Part shown: positions 7,921-15,353 of the stretch, in pieces
How the letters are laid out: the number at the start of each line of letters is the position of its first letter
Numbering within the stretch: position 1 is the first letter of the stretch
Position numbers and translations under genes: made by a program
From: Pirellulales bacterium
GTDB taxonomy: Bacteria; Planctomycetota; Planctomycetia; Pirellulales; Thermoguttaceae
Length of the DNA: 35,290 bases
Direction of reading: 5' to 3'
Assembly (NCBI GenBank): GCA_016929515.1
Contig: JAFGIR010000057.1
Coordinates: forward strand, 1 to 35,290
The notes under the pieces: generated by a model
Database searches by the model: none
Seen by the model: the letters and a program-made list of their open reading frames with translations, nothing else
What the model was told of the DNA's origin: nothing

Positions 7921-9516
7921 ATGATGATCCGAAATACTTCGTGTCAAACTCGCGGTTTTTCCCTGGGCAAGGGCCCGCATGCGTCCCGGTTCGCGTGCCG
8001 TGACAGCAAAACACCTTGCCGCCGATGGGCAATCCTCGTGGTGATGGTCACGGTGGCGAGCTCATTGCTGGAAATCAACCTGGTACAGGCCGATTCTTAC
8101 GACCTGAGAGACTACAATCGTGTCACGCCGGTGAAAGATCAGAATCCTTACGGAAACTGCTGGGCGTATGCCACGATGTGTTCCATCGAAAGCAACATGC
8201 TCACGCAGGGTTTCGCGTCGGACCCAAATTCACCCTCGGTCGACTACTCCGAGTCCCACCTCTCGCGATTCTACGACGGTTACGACGTGGGGCAGCCGAT
8301 TACCGGCGGCAGTCGGCACGAGGCACTGAGCTATTTCTCTCGCGGACGAGGACCGGTGCTGGAATCGCAATATCCGAAGCCGGGCACAACCGGGGATTTG
8401 TACGCGAATCATGCCTATGCGCCCCAGTGCTGGGTGACGGCCCAGCAGTGGATCGACCGCGAGAACGTATATCATCCGGCGACTTTCCAAGACATCAAGA
8501 ACACGATCGTGGCCCACGGGGCAATCGAAACCAACATGCTCTGGGATGATTATTATTACAACGCCGGATACAACAGTTATTACTGCCCCGGCGGACCGTA
8601 CACGATCAATCACGCCGTGAGCCTGGTGGGCTGGGATGACGCCAAAATGACTCATAGTGGTAACCCCGGAGCCTGGCTGGTGAAAAACTCCTGGGACACG
8701 TGGTTTGGAGACGACGGCTACTTCTGGCTTTCCTACGACGACATGTCCGCGGTGCGGAGCGCGACTTCGTACCAGGTGGCTCCCGCCGCCACGTACAACG
8801 AAGTTATTGAAAACCAGACGAACGCGCCCAATACCTGGTGGAACATTCAGTACGGAGCATCGAAGTTCACGACCGACGGAGCCGGCTTCCTCGAAGCCGT
8901 CGGTTTCGCGACCGACGAGTATGGCATCCAATACAGCATCAGCGTCTACGACTCCTGGTCGGGCAACCAGCCCAGCGGACTGTTACGCACCGAGATGGGA
9001 AGTTACGACTGGCCGGGCTATTATGTCGTCGATTTCGATTCGCCTATCCTGATGGAAGCAAACGACGACTTTGTCGTCGTTCTCCATCTCTCCGGAGGAA
9101 CCGGGGCTGGCTACTATCTGGCAGCGGATACCACCTGCGGCGACCCCATGGACGTCAACTACATTAGCAACGACGGAATGTACTGGTATGACATGAGCTC
9201 AATGCTTGGCGGCGACAACATCCTCTTCCTAAAAACGTTCGTGAGCAACATTCCCGGCGACGCCAACCGCGACGGCGCCGTCGACGAGGCGGATTCGGCC
9301 GCGCTGGCGGCCAACTGGGGCGAGAGCGACGCGACCTGGGCGATGGGCGACTTCGACTGCGACGGGGTCGTCGGGCCTCGCGACGCATCGATCCTGGGAG
9401 CCAACTGGGGCTACAACGCAAGCGAAGCGTTGGCCGTGCCGGAGCCGAGCGTGTTCATTCTGATGCTCGGTGCACTGGTTGCGTGCGGCACGCTTCGATC
9501 GCGGTCTGACCGATAA
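7921..9516 (+). CDS. Secreted papain-family protease with dockerin and PEP-CTERM
   Basis: This 531-residue protein is exported and then sorted to the surface. A long signal region (about 1-58, hydrophobic WAILVVMVTVASSLLEI) precedes a C1A peptidase domain. The oxyanion Gln74 and nucleophile Cys80 lie in DQNPYGNCWAY, the catalytic His231 in INHAVSLVGWDD, and Asn256 in KNSWDTWFGDDGYF, so it looks active and lacks a large inhibitory propeptide. A lectin-like domain of the type found after such peptidases spans about 295-425. A type I dockerin at about 445-495 has two Ca-binding loops (DANRDGAVDEAD and DFDCDGVVGPRD). The tail is a PEP-CTERM signal, VPEP at 506-509, a hydrophobic segment and RSRSDR. 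AGGAG 6 nt before ATG 7921 supports this start over an open ATG/TTG region upstream. It stands alone with its own promoter. Confidence 0.94.
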   Translation: MMIRNTSCQTRGFSLGKGPHASRFACRDSKTPCRRWAILVVMVTVASSLLEINLVQADSYDLRDYNRVTPVKDQNPYGNCWAYATMCSIESNMLTQGFASDPNSPSVDYSESHLSRFYDGYDVGQPITGGSRHEALSYFSRGRGPVLESQYPKPGTTGDLYANHAYAPQCWVTAQQWIDRENVYHPATFQDIKNTIVAHGAIETNMLWDDYYYNAGYNSYYCPGGPYTINHAVSLVGWDDAKMTHSGNPGAWLVKNSWDTWFGDDGYFWLSYDDMSAVRSATSYQVAPAATYNEVIENQTNAPNTWWNIQYGASKFTTDGAGFLEAVGFATDEYGIQYSISVYDSWSGNQPSGLLRTEMGSYDWPGYYVVDFDSPILMEANDDFVVVLHLSGGTGAGYYLAADTTCGDPMDVNYISNDGMYWYDMSSMLGGDNILFLKTFVSNIPGDANRDGAVDEADSAALAANWGESDATWAMGDFDCDGVVGPRDASILGANWGYNASEALAVPEPSVFILMLGALVACGTLRSRSDR

Positions 9517-10253
9517 CGTCGCGGGGGTGCCGAGAGTCCGGCGATAGTGTTTTGGTTTTCTCGCTTTCCTTCCTTTGGCTTTCGTGTTGAACTGAGTGAG
9601 ACTACACCTGTAGGCACTTGGCCCGTTCGACTCGTCGAGAGAAACGCGACAGCGCCGAAAACGAAACGGGACTTTTTCGGAACGCCGAGCGTCCGTTCGT
9701 CGTGCGGTTGTGCATGGTCAGCGATTGGGGTGCCGACTCCTCGATCACCCCTCTGCTCGGTGGTCGTGAAATCCATTTTCTTCTGAATGTCCAGAGAAAC
9801 TTGCATCTTCGATATATACAAACTAGGATTACGCCTGTTGTTGATATCCGCACTGCTCATGAACGCGACCGATGGAAAGAACGGCTTCAAGACGTTCGCA
9901 CTAGCCAACCGTGCAAACCGGAAGGGAGAAGCATAGTTGAAGGGTTGGCGTGATCGTTCCACAACTGATGGAGTGCCAGACGTCACCGATCATTTCAGGG
10001 CGGTCTCGGAACATCGCCTCATTGACGAACAGGCAACTCCGCGGACGAGCAACGGAGATCCGGCCACTGGGGGGCGATCCGTCGGTTCACGGGGCATTGC
10101 TGTCGCGAAGATCAACGATGGTGTTCCCATCGCGCGTTGATCGTCCAGGAACTTCTCAACTCAATATCCAATTGTCTGGGCGATGCGCCGCTGAACGAAG
10201 ACTCAGGACAACGGGAGCTTCAAGTGAAGAAGAAATTCATGAGAGGAATCTTC
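9517..10253. other. 737-bp intergenic region, no supported gene
   Basis: Open frames here on both strands have composition unlike neighbouring proteins and no ribosome sites, so I do not call a gene. Near 9655-9680 CCGAAAA and TTTTCGG form a 7-bp stem with a 12-nt loop, a weak candidate terminator usable from either side. A promoter-like pair lies at 9801-9829. The last 30 bp before 10254 belong to alternative starts of the next gene. The rest shows nothing I can name. Confidence 0.5.
9801..9829 (+). promoter_or_regulatory. Weak promoter-like pair upstream of M23 gene
   Basis: TTGCAT (9801-9806), a 17-bp AT-rich spacer and TAGGAT (9824-9829) resemble a sigma70 promoter. If used for the M23 gene the leader would exceed 400 nt, so it may instead drive an unseen RNA or be fortuitous. 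Confidence 0.25.
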
Positions 10254-11246
10254 ATGAGAACAACGTATTCGATTCTTGCGCTGCTTGCCGCTGCGTTTCT
10301 GACCACGATGGCCTCGGCCGAGGAGCCTGCACAGCGATTCCAGGTGGTCGCCGACCGTATGGTCAAGGCGATCAACGAACAAGACTACCCGGGCATCCAG
10401 CAAGATTTCGGCAAGGTCGTGTTGGACGGGTTTCCCTTGGAGAAATCCAAGCCCTTCTTCAAAAAACTAGTCACCGATTGCGGCAAGATCGAAAAGTTGG
10501 ATCCGCCGCGGCTGATTCCGCCCGATCAGGCCATCTTCGCGGTCCATTTCGAGCGAGCCGTGCTCGATTTGAAAATCGTGCTCGACGGAGAAGACAAGAT
10601 CACGGGCCTGTGGTTTCATCCGCCCACACCGGCAATTCCCGTTCCCGAGAAACACGCGACCGTGCTCCGTCTGCCTTTCGAGGAATGCTGGAAGGTCGCC
10701 TGGGGTGGCGATACCAAGGAACTCAATCAGCATCACGATTGCCCTAACCAGAAGTTCGCTTTCGATTTTCTGGTCGTCGACGAGCACGGAAAGACGCATG
10801 CAAACGACGGCACCAAGAACGAGGACTACTACGCCTTCGGCCGCCCGGTGCTCGCGCCGGCCGACGGAGTCGTGGCCGAGGTCATCGACGGCGTGCGTGA
10901 CAACACACCGGGCTCGATGAATCCCTATTCGGCCGTCGGCAACGCCGTCATCATCCGCCACCGCAAGCACGAAGTCTCCGTCCTTGCCCATTTCCAGCAA
11001 GGCACAATTTGCGTCAAGCGAGGTGAGCGGGTCAAGCAGGGTCAAGTCCTCGGGTTGTGTGGAAACTCGGGGAACTCTTCCGAAGCGCACATCCACTATC
11101 ACTTTCAGAATACGCCCATCCTCCAGGACGGCACGGGAATCAAATGTTATTTTGACCGCGTCCGTGTTTTGAGAGACGGAAAGACAGAATCCAAAAAGCA
11201 CTACTCGCCCGTAAGAAACGACCTTGTCGAGCGAACACGACTATAA
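10254..11246 (+). CDS. Secreted M23-like peptidase with DUF3887-like domain
   Basis: This 330-residue protein has a signal peptide (LALLAAAFLTTMASA, cut before EEP), a DUF3887-like domain (about 25-125) and an M23/LytM-type fold (about 140-320). M23 enzymes are zinc endopeptidases that cut peptidoglycan cross-bridges. The downstream metal motif HIH is present (His279, His281). The upstream motif is unusual: HHDCPNQKFAFDF has Asp171 but no His exactly four residues earlier, with His160/161 further away, so the metal site may be rearranged. The duplication ADGVVAEVIDGV and RVKQGQVLGLCGNSGNS segments are classical. ATG 10254 has AGAGGA 6 nt upstream; GTG 10224 (GGGAG 6 nt upstream, MKKKF start) is an equally credible start. 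Its stop codon lies within the -10 box of the next operon. Confidence 0.88.
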   Translation: MRTTYSILALLAAAFLTTMASAEEPAQRFQVVADRMVKAINEQDYPGIQQDFGKVVLDGFPLEKSKPFFKKLVTDCGKIEKLDPPRLIPPDQAIFAVHFERAVLDLKIVLDGEDKITGLWFHPPTPAIPVPEKHATVLRLPFEECWKVAWGGDTKELNQHHDCPNQKFAFDFLVVDEHGKTHANDGTKNEDYYAFGRPVLAPADGVVAEVIDGVRDNTPGSMNPYSAVGNAVIIRHRKHEVSVLAHFQQGTICVKRGERVKQGQVLGLCGNSGNSSEAHIHYHFQNTPILQDGTGIKCYFDRVRVLRDGKTESKKHYSPVRNDLVERTRL

Positions 11247-11247
11247 T
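11218..11247 (+). promoter_or_regulatory. Candidate promoter of MoxR operon
   Basis: A perfect TATAAT (11242-11247) overlaps the TAA stop of the peptidase gene. With an 18-bp spacer the -35 position reads ACGACC (11218-11223), only three matches to consensus, which suggests help from an activator or an alternative recognition. Start would be near 11254, about 42 nt before the MoxR ATG. Confidence 0.45.
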
Positions 11248-11295
11248 GGGGGAAGACACACCTTCGCCACACACCCGCATGAGAGGGAGTAACGC

Positions 11296-12303
11296 ATGTC
11301 GGTCGAATCGGAAGCTGCAAAAGCGGCCCAGCAACAGGTCGAGTTTTTTGCGGACCGGGTCCGCACTATTCGGCAGAGTCTCCATGAAGTGGTCGTCGGC
11401 CAAAACGCGGTCATCGATCAGATGCTCATCTGTGCCCTGACTGGTTCCCACGCGCTGTTGGTCGGGGTGCCGGGCTTGGCCAAGACACTTCTGATCAAGG
11501 CACTTGCCTCGTCGTTCGACTGGAAGTTCTCGCGGATTCAGTTCACGCCCGACTTAATGCCGGCCGACGTAACCGGCTACGAATTGCTCGGACGGGGTCA
11601 CGATTCACAGGGTCCGGAGATGGTCTTTCGTCGAGGGCCCGTCTTCGCCAATCTGGTTCTGGCCGACGAAATTAACCGCGCGGCTCCCAAGACCCAATCG
11701 GCTTTGCTCGAAGCCATGGCCGAGCACCATGTGACCATCGGCGGTCAGACCTACCCGTTGGAGGAACCGTTCCTGGTCGCCGCGACGCAGAACCCGATCG
11801 AGCAGGAAGGGACCTATCCGTTGCCCGAGGCACAATTGGATCGCTTCATGATGGAAATCCGCATCGGTTACCCCACGCCGGAACAGGAAGAAGAGATCGT
11901 GATGCGGACCACGGGCGGAATGCCGCCGTTGCCGAAAGCTTCGCTCGACCGCAAGCAATTCCTCCAGCTTCGCGATCTGGTGCTGGCCGTGCCGGTGCCG
12001 AAGAGCGTGGCCAGCAGTGCCGTTCGCATGTGTTCGGCAGGCCGGCCCGACAACGGTCACGCCAGCCAGTACATCAGAGACTACGTTGCCTGGGGTGCCG
12101 GGCCTCGCGGCTCGCAGAACCTTGTGTTGGCGGCCAAGGCGTGGGCCTTGTTGCAGGGACGCACGGCGCCGATCCTCGATGATCTTCAGACCGTGGCCAA
12201 GGCCGTCTTGCGGCACCGGGTCATCGTGAACCATCGAGCCGTGGGCGACTCGGTCACCTCGGAGGACATCATCGATCATCTGCTCGAAGAAGCCGCGGTA
12301 TGA
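11296..12303 (+). CDS. MoxR family AAA+ ATPase
   Basis: This 335-residue cytosolic ATPase is a MoxR-type AAA+ chaperone that acts with VWA-domain proteins to assemble or activate other proteins. Walker A is GVPGLAKT at 57-64, Walker B is VLADEINR near 121-128, and sensor 1 follows in VAATQNPIEQEGTYPLPEAQ. The lid region carries YIRDYVAWGAGPRGSQNL, typical of the MRP subfamily. Length is standard. GAGAGGGAG about 6 nt before ATG is a strong ribosome site. Its stop overlaps the next start by 4 bp, so it is translationally coupled to the DUF58 gene, the usual MoxR partner. Confidence 0.97.
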   Translation: MSVESEAAKAAQQQVEFFADRVRTIRQSLHEVVVGQNAVIDQMLICALTGSHALLVGVPGLAKTLLIKALASSFDWKFSRIQFTPDLMPADVTGYELLGRGHDSQGPEMVFRRGPVFANLVLADEINRAAPKTQSALLEAMAEHHVTIGGQTYPLEEPFLVAATQNPIEQEGTYPLPEAQLDRFMMEIRIGYPTPEQEEEIVMRTTGGMPPLPKASLDRKQFLQLRDLVLAVPVPKSVASSAVRMCSAGRPDNGHASQYIRDYVAWGAGPRGSQNLVLAAKAWALLQGRTAPILDDLQTVAKAVLRHRVIVNHRAVGDSVTSEDIIDHLLEEAAV

Positions 12304-13208
12304 ACACGCCACGCAACAGCCGGTTTCTCGACGTAGTGGCGCTCTCGGCATTGGAACACATGCGGTTCACGACGCGTCACCACATCGAGGGTGCCTACAG
12401 CGGTCGCCACCAATCTCGCCAGCAAGGGGGCGTCGGTGAGTTCGTCGACTTCCGCGAGTACTCCGGAAGCGAAGACTTGCGGCGGCTCGATTGGAAAGTC
12501 CTCGCCCGAACCGACAAGGCATTCGTTCGGCTCTATCAAGATGAAACGAATCTGCTGTGTACGCTGGCGATCGACGCCAGCGGCTCGATGCGATTCGGCA
12601 GCCCCAATGGCCTCGCGGCGGGCTCCAAGTTGGAGTATGTGCAATACTTGGCGACCGCGCTGAGCCATGTGATCAGCCGAGGGCAAGACCAGATCGGGTT
12701 GGCCGTGCTGACCAACGGGTTGGGCACAACACTTCCGCCCGGCGGAACAATGTCGCACGTGAGCCACTTGCAGGAAATCGTTGAGAACCTCGCGACCGAA
12801 CCGACTGCCAAGATGGCCACCGGGCTGCACGGCCTGTTCGAGCGATCCAGCCGACGCGGTGTCTTGCTCTTGATGAGCGACTTCCTGATGGACGATTTGG
12901 AGGAGACGTTTGCCGCGCTCCGGCTATTTCGGCACCGCAATTGGGAAGTCGTCACACTGCACATTGTCCATCCGGACGAAGAACGGCTGCCGGCGGGAAC
13001 CGCGTATCGTTTCGAGGGCCTGGAAAACGAGGGCCGCGTCGACTGCTCGCCCGCGGAGATCGCCGCCGCCTACGGACGTCGTTTTTCGACCCACCTGGCC
13101 ACGGTGCGCCAGTTGGCGCTGGCCGGTGGTTGCGACTACCGGCTCGTCTCGACGGGCGTACCTTACCTGCAAACGCTCGGCAGCTTTTTAGTGGAGCGAT
13201 CCGGATGA
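12300..13208 (+). CDS. DUF58 (VWA-like) domain protein
   Basis: This 302-residue protein belongs to the DUF58 family, a VWA-like group nearly always next to MoxR. The family signature is present as DFREYSGSEDLRRLDWKVLA near 47-66. A metal-ion-dependent adhesion (MIDAS) motif DASGS occupies residues 92-96 and would bind Mg2+ and a partner. No membrane segment is visible, so it is probably cytosolic and docks to MoxR. Its start overlaps the moxR stop and its stop overlaps the BatA-like start, both by 4 bp, giving tight translational coupling across three genes. The ligand is unknown. Confidence 0.95.
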   Translation: MNTPRNSRFLDVVALSALEHMRFTTRHHIEGAYSGRHQSRQQGGVGEFVDFREYSGSEDLRRLDWKVLARTDKAFVRLYQDETNLLCTLAIDASGSMRFGSPNGLAAGSKLEYVQYLATALSHVISRGQDQIGLAVLTNGLGTTLPPGGTMSHVSHLQEIVENLATEPTAKMATGLHGLFERSSRRGVLLLMSDFLMDDLEETFAALRLFRHRNWEVVTLHIVHPDEERLPAGTAYRFEGLENEGRVDCSPAEIAAAYGRRFSTHLATVRQLALAGGCDYRLVSTGVPYLQTLGSFLVERSG

Positions 13209-15325
13209 CGTTTTTGCATCCCTGGGCAATCTGGCTTGGACTGGCGGCCGCTACCGTGCCCATCACGGTTCACTTGCTGACGCGGCCTCGTCCGATGCGG
13301 ATGCCGCTTTCCACATTGCGTTTTGTCCGCGAGGTAGTCCGCCAACGCCGCAATCGCAGTCGGCTGCGCGATCTGCTGATCCTGGTCTTCCGCACCGCAG
13401 CCATCCTCCTGCTGGCTGCCGCGATCGCCCGGCCGCAATGGGGCTCGCGGCCGTTGACTTCCGATTCCGTCGCCGGCCGTGCGGTTCGCGTGGTCCTGCT
13501 TGACGTTAGCCAGAGCATGGCGGCCACCGAGGGCAGCATCGAGGTGATCCAACGCGCGCGACCACGCGCCGCCGACTACCTGCGCTATCGGCCGGGGCTA
13601 AAGGTCAACTTGATTCTGGCCGGTGCCGCGCCGCGTGCCGTTTTCGAACAACCGTCAACCAATTTCGGCGCACTTCGAGATGAGCTTTCGGCCGCTCGAG
13701 TTTTGCCCGAGCGAATCGACGTTCGGCGTGCAATCCACCTGGCGGCACGAATGCTTGCCCCGAGTTCCCCGGAAGACAAGGCTCGACGCGAATTGGTCAT
13801 GGTTGGTGATTTCCAGCGGTCGAATTGGGCCCGCGCCGATTTTTCGCTACTTCCGGCGGAAACAAAGATCCAGCTTGAGTCCGTCGCGCCCGAGCGGCCG
13901 CCGGCGAATCTGGCCATTACCCGGGCCACCGCGACGGTGCTTAGCGCGAGCAAGGAGGACATGCAGCTCGAAGTCGATGTCACGAACGATACTCCGTCGG
14001 AGAGAAAGACCACGGTTGAAGTGAATCTGGGCGAGGCAACGTATCGATTGGTGGGCACGTGTCCGCCAGGACGCGAGACTACGCTTACCGCGCGGCTTGA
14101 TCGGCGTGGCTTGGGGTGGCAGTACGGCGAGGCCCGGTTGGTCGGCATCGACGACGCACTCTCGGCGGACAACGTTCGCCCGCTGGTTGTGCATATTCCG
14201 CCCAAGCCGGTCTACGCCCTGATTACACGGCAGTCGGCCACCCAGCGACCTTCGTCGAGCCATTTCCTCCAGTGTGCGCTGGCGCCCGACAAGCGGCTTG
14301 GCGAAAAGGCCTCGACCACGGTTCTGCGGCTGGATCCGGCTTCGCTCGATCACGTCGCGCTGGCACCGGCCCGAATGATCGTGCTCGATCACCCCGGCAG
14401 ATTAGATGACGAAGCCGTGACCTTGCTGGCCGGATTGTTGCGACGTGGGCGACCAATGCTCTACGTAGCCAGCAAACCGGTCGATGCAGCCAATTTGAAG
14501 CGACTGGCGGAAGCGGTGGGAACCGGATTGCGGATGCCAATCGAGTTCACGCCGCCGGCGCCGGGTCAGTCGCGCCGCGATCTCTTCTTGACCTCGGTTC
14601 GTGGCAACCAACCGCCGTTTCGCGTCTTTGGCGACAGTCTTTCGGCGATCACCGGGCGGTTGCGTTTTGCCGGCGGATTGAATTCCCGGCAAGTGGAAGG
14701 CGGGTTGACCAACGATATCCTGGCGAGCTTCAACGACAGCTCGGCCGCGTTGGTGCTTACCACGTCGGACGCGGGAACCCTGGCCGTGTTGAATGCCGAT
14801 CTGGGAATATCGAATCTGCCTCGCACGCCCGTGTTCGTGCCGTTGTTGGATGAGTTGATCGACCGGATGCTGCGACAGGACCGTGCGGACAACTCGGTCG
14901 AGTGCGGCGAGCCACTGGTTGTGAGTCTCCCGCCGGAGGCAGACGTTGCGGCAGGGCTCAAGGTCGTTGGGCCCGCAGGCACGTCGCCCGAGGCAGCCGT
15001 GGAAAACCAGTTCGGTGAATTGGTCGATCAAGGCGCGACAGTCGTCTGGCACTGGGAGTCACCCAACCAACCCGGCGCGTATCGCGTCGAACGTGAGAGT
15101 CAGGTGGTCTGCTCCGTGCCCGTGGTTCTTCCGGCCGAAGAGAGTCGGCTGGAAAGTCTTCCCGACGAGGTGTTGACCGAACGTCTCTCCGGCGGACGCG
15201 ACGTTCGTTACCGCGGTGTCAAGACAGCCGTGGGCCGGCAGGACGACTCGTGGGTCTACTTCACCGTGGCCTGTCTGTTTTGCATGTTCGCCGAGGTGAT
15301 GACCCTGTTGGTCTTCAAGACCTGA
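13205..15325 (+). CDS. BatA-like VWA membrane protein
   Basis: This 706-residue protein begins with the BatA N-terminal pattern: a membrane helix (about 5-22), the conserved LLTRPRP loop and a second helix (about 60-78). A VWA domain follows with a MIDAS DVSQS at 100-104. The centre (about 230-330) looks like beta-sandwich repeats with alternating basic and hydrophobic residues, and a C-terminal helix (about 680-700, YFTVACLFCMFAEVMTLLVF) anchors the end. Most of it should sit outside the cytoplasm. The frame is open far upstream within the DUF58 gene, but ATG 13205, which overlaps the DUF58 stop, is the start that matches the BatA family. BatA-type proteins are linked to aerotolerance and envelope stress, but their mechanism is unclear. 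Confidence 0.92.
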   Translation: MTFLHPWAIWLGLAAATVPITVHLLTRPRPMRMPLSTLRFVREVVRQRRNRSRLRDLLILVFRTAAILLLAAAIARPQWGSRPLTSDSVAGRAVRVVLLDVSQSMAATEGSIEVIQRARPRAADYLRYRPGLKVNLILAGAAPRAVFEQPSTNFGALRDELSAARVLPERIDVRRAIHLAARMLAPSSPEDKARRELVMVGDFQRSNWARADFSLLPAETKIQLESVAPERPPANLAITRATATVLSASKEDMQLEVDVTNDTPSERKTTVEVNLGEATYRLVGTCPPGRETTLTARLDRRGLGWQYGEARLVGIDDALSADNVRPLVVHIPPKPVYALITRQSATQRPSSSHFLQCALAPDKRLGEKASTTVLRLDPASLDHVALAPARMIVLDHPGRLDDEAVTLLAGLLRRGRPMLYVASKPVDAANLKRLAEAVGTGLRMPIEFTPPAPGQSRRDLFLTSVRGNQPPFRVFGDSLSAITGRLRFAGGLNSRQVEGGLTNDILASFNDSSAALVLTTSDAGTLAVLNADLGISNLPRTPVFVPLLDELIDRMLRQDRADNSVECGEPLVVSLPPEADVAAGLKVVGPAGTSPEAAVENQFGELVDQGATVVWHWESPNQPGAYRVERESQVVCSVPVVLPAEESRLESLPDEVLTERLSGGRDVRYRGVKTAVGRQDDSWVYFTVACLFCMFAEVMTLLVFKT

Positions 15326-15353
15326 CAGAAATGTGTGGGATGAAAGAAACTCC

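Noticed and set aside
9411-9986. 191-codon minus-strand open frame between the C1A protease and M23 genes
   Set aside because: No ribosome site, no domain, composition unlike neighbours, and it overlaps the PEP-CTERM tail of the protease gene.
12941-13204. 88-codon upstream extension of the BatA-like gene
   Set aside because: It lies inside the DUF58 gene in another frame, is Arg/Pro rich, and ATG 13205 begins exactly at the BatA family N-terminus.
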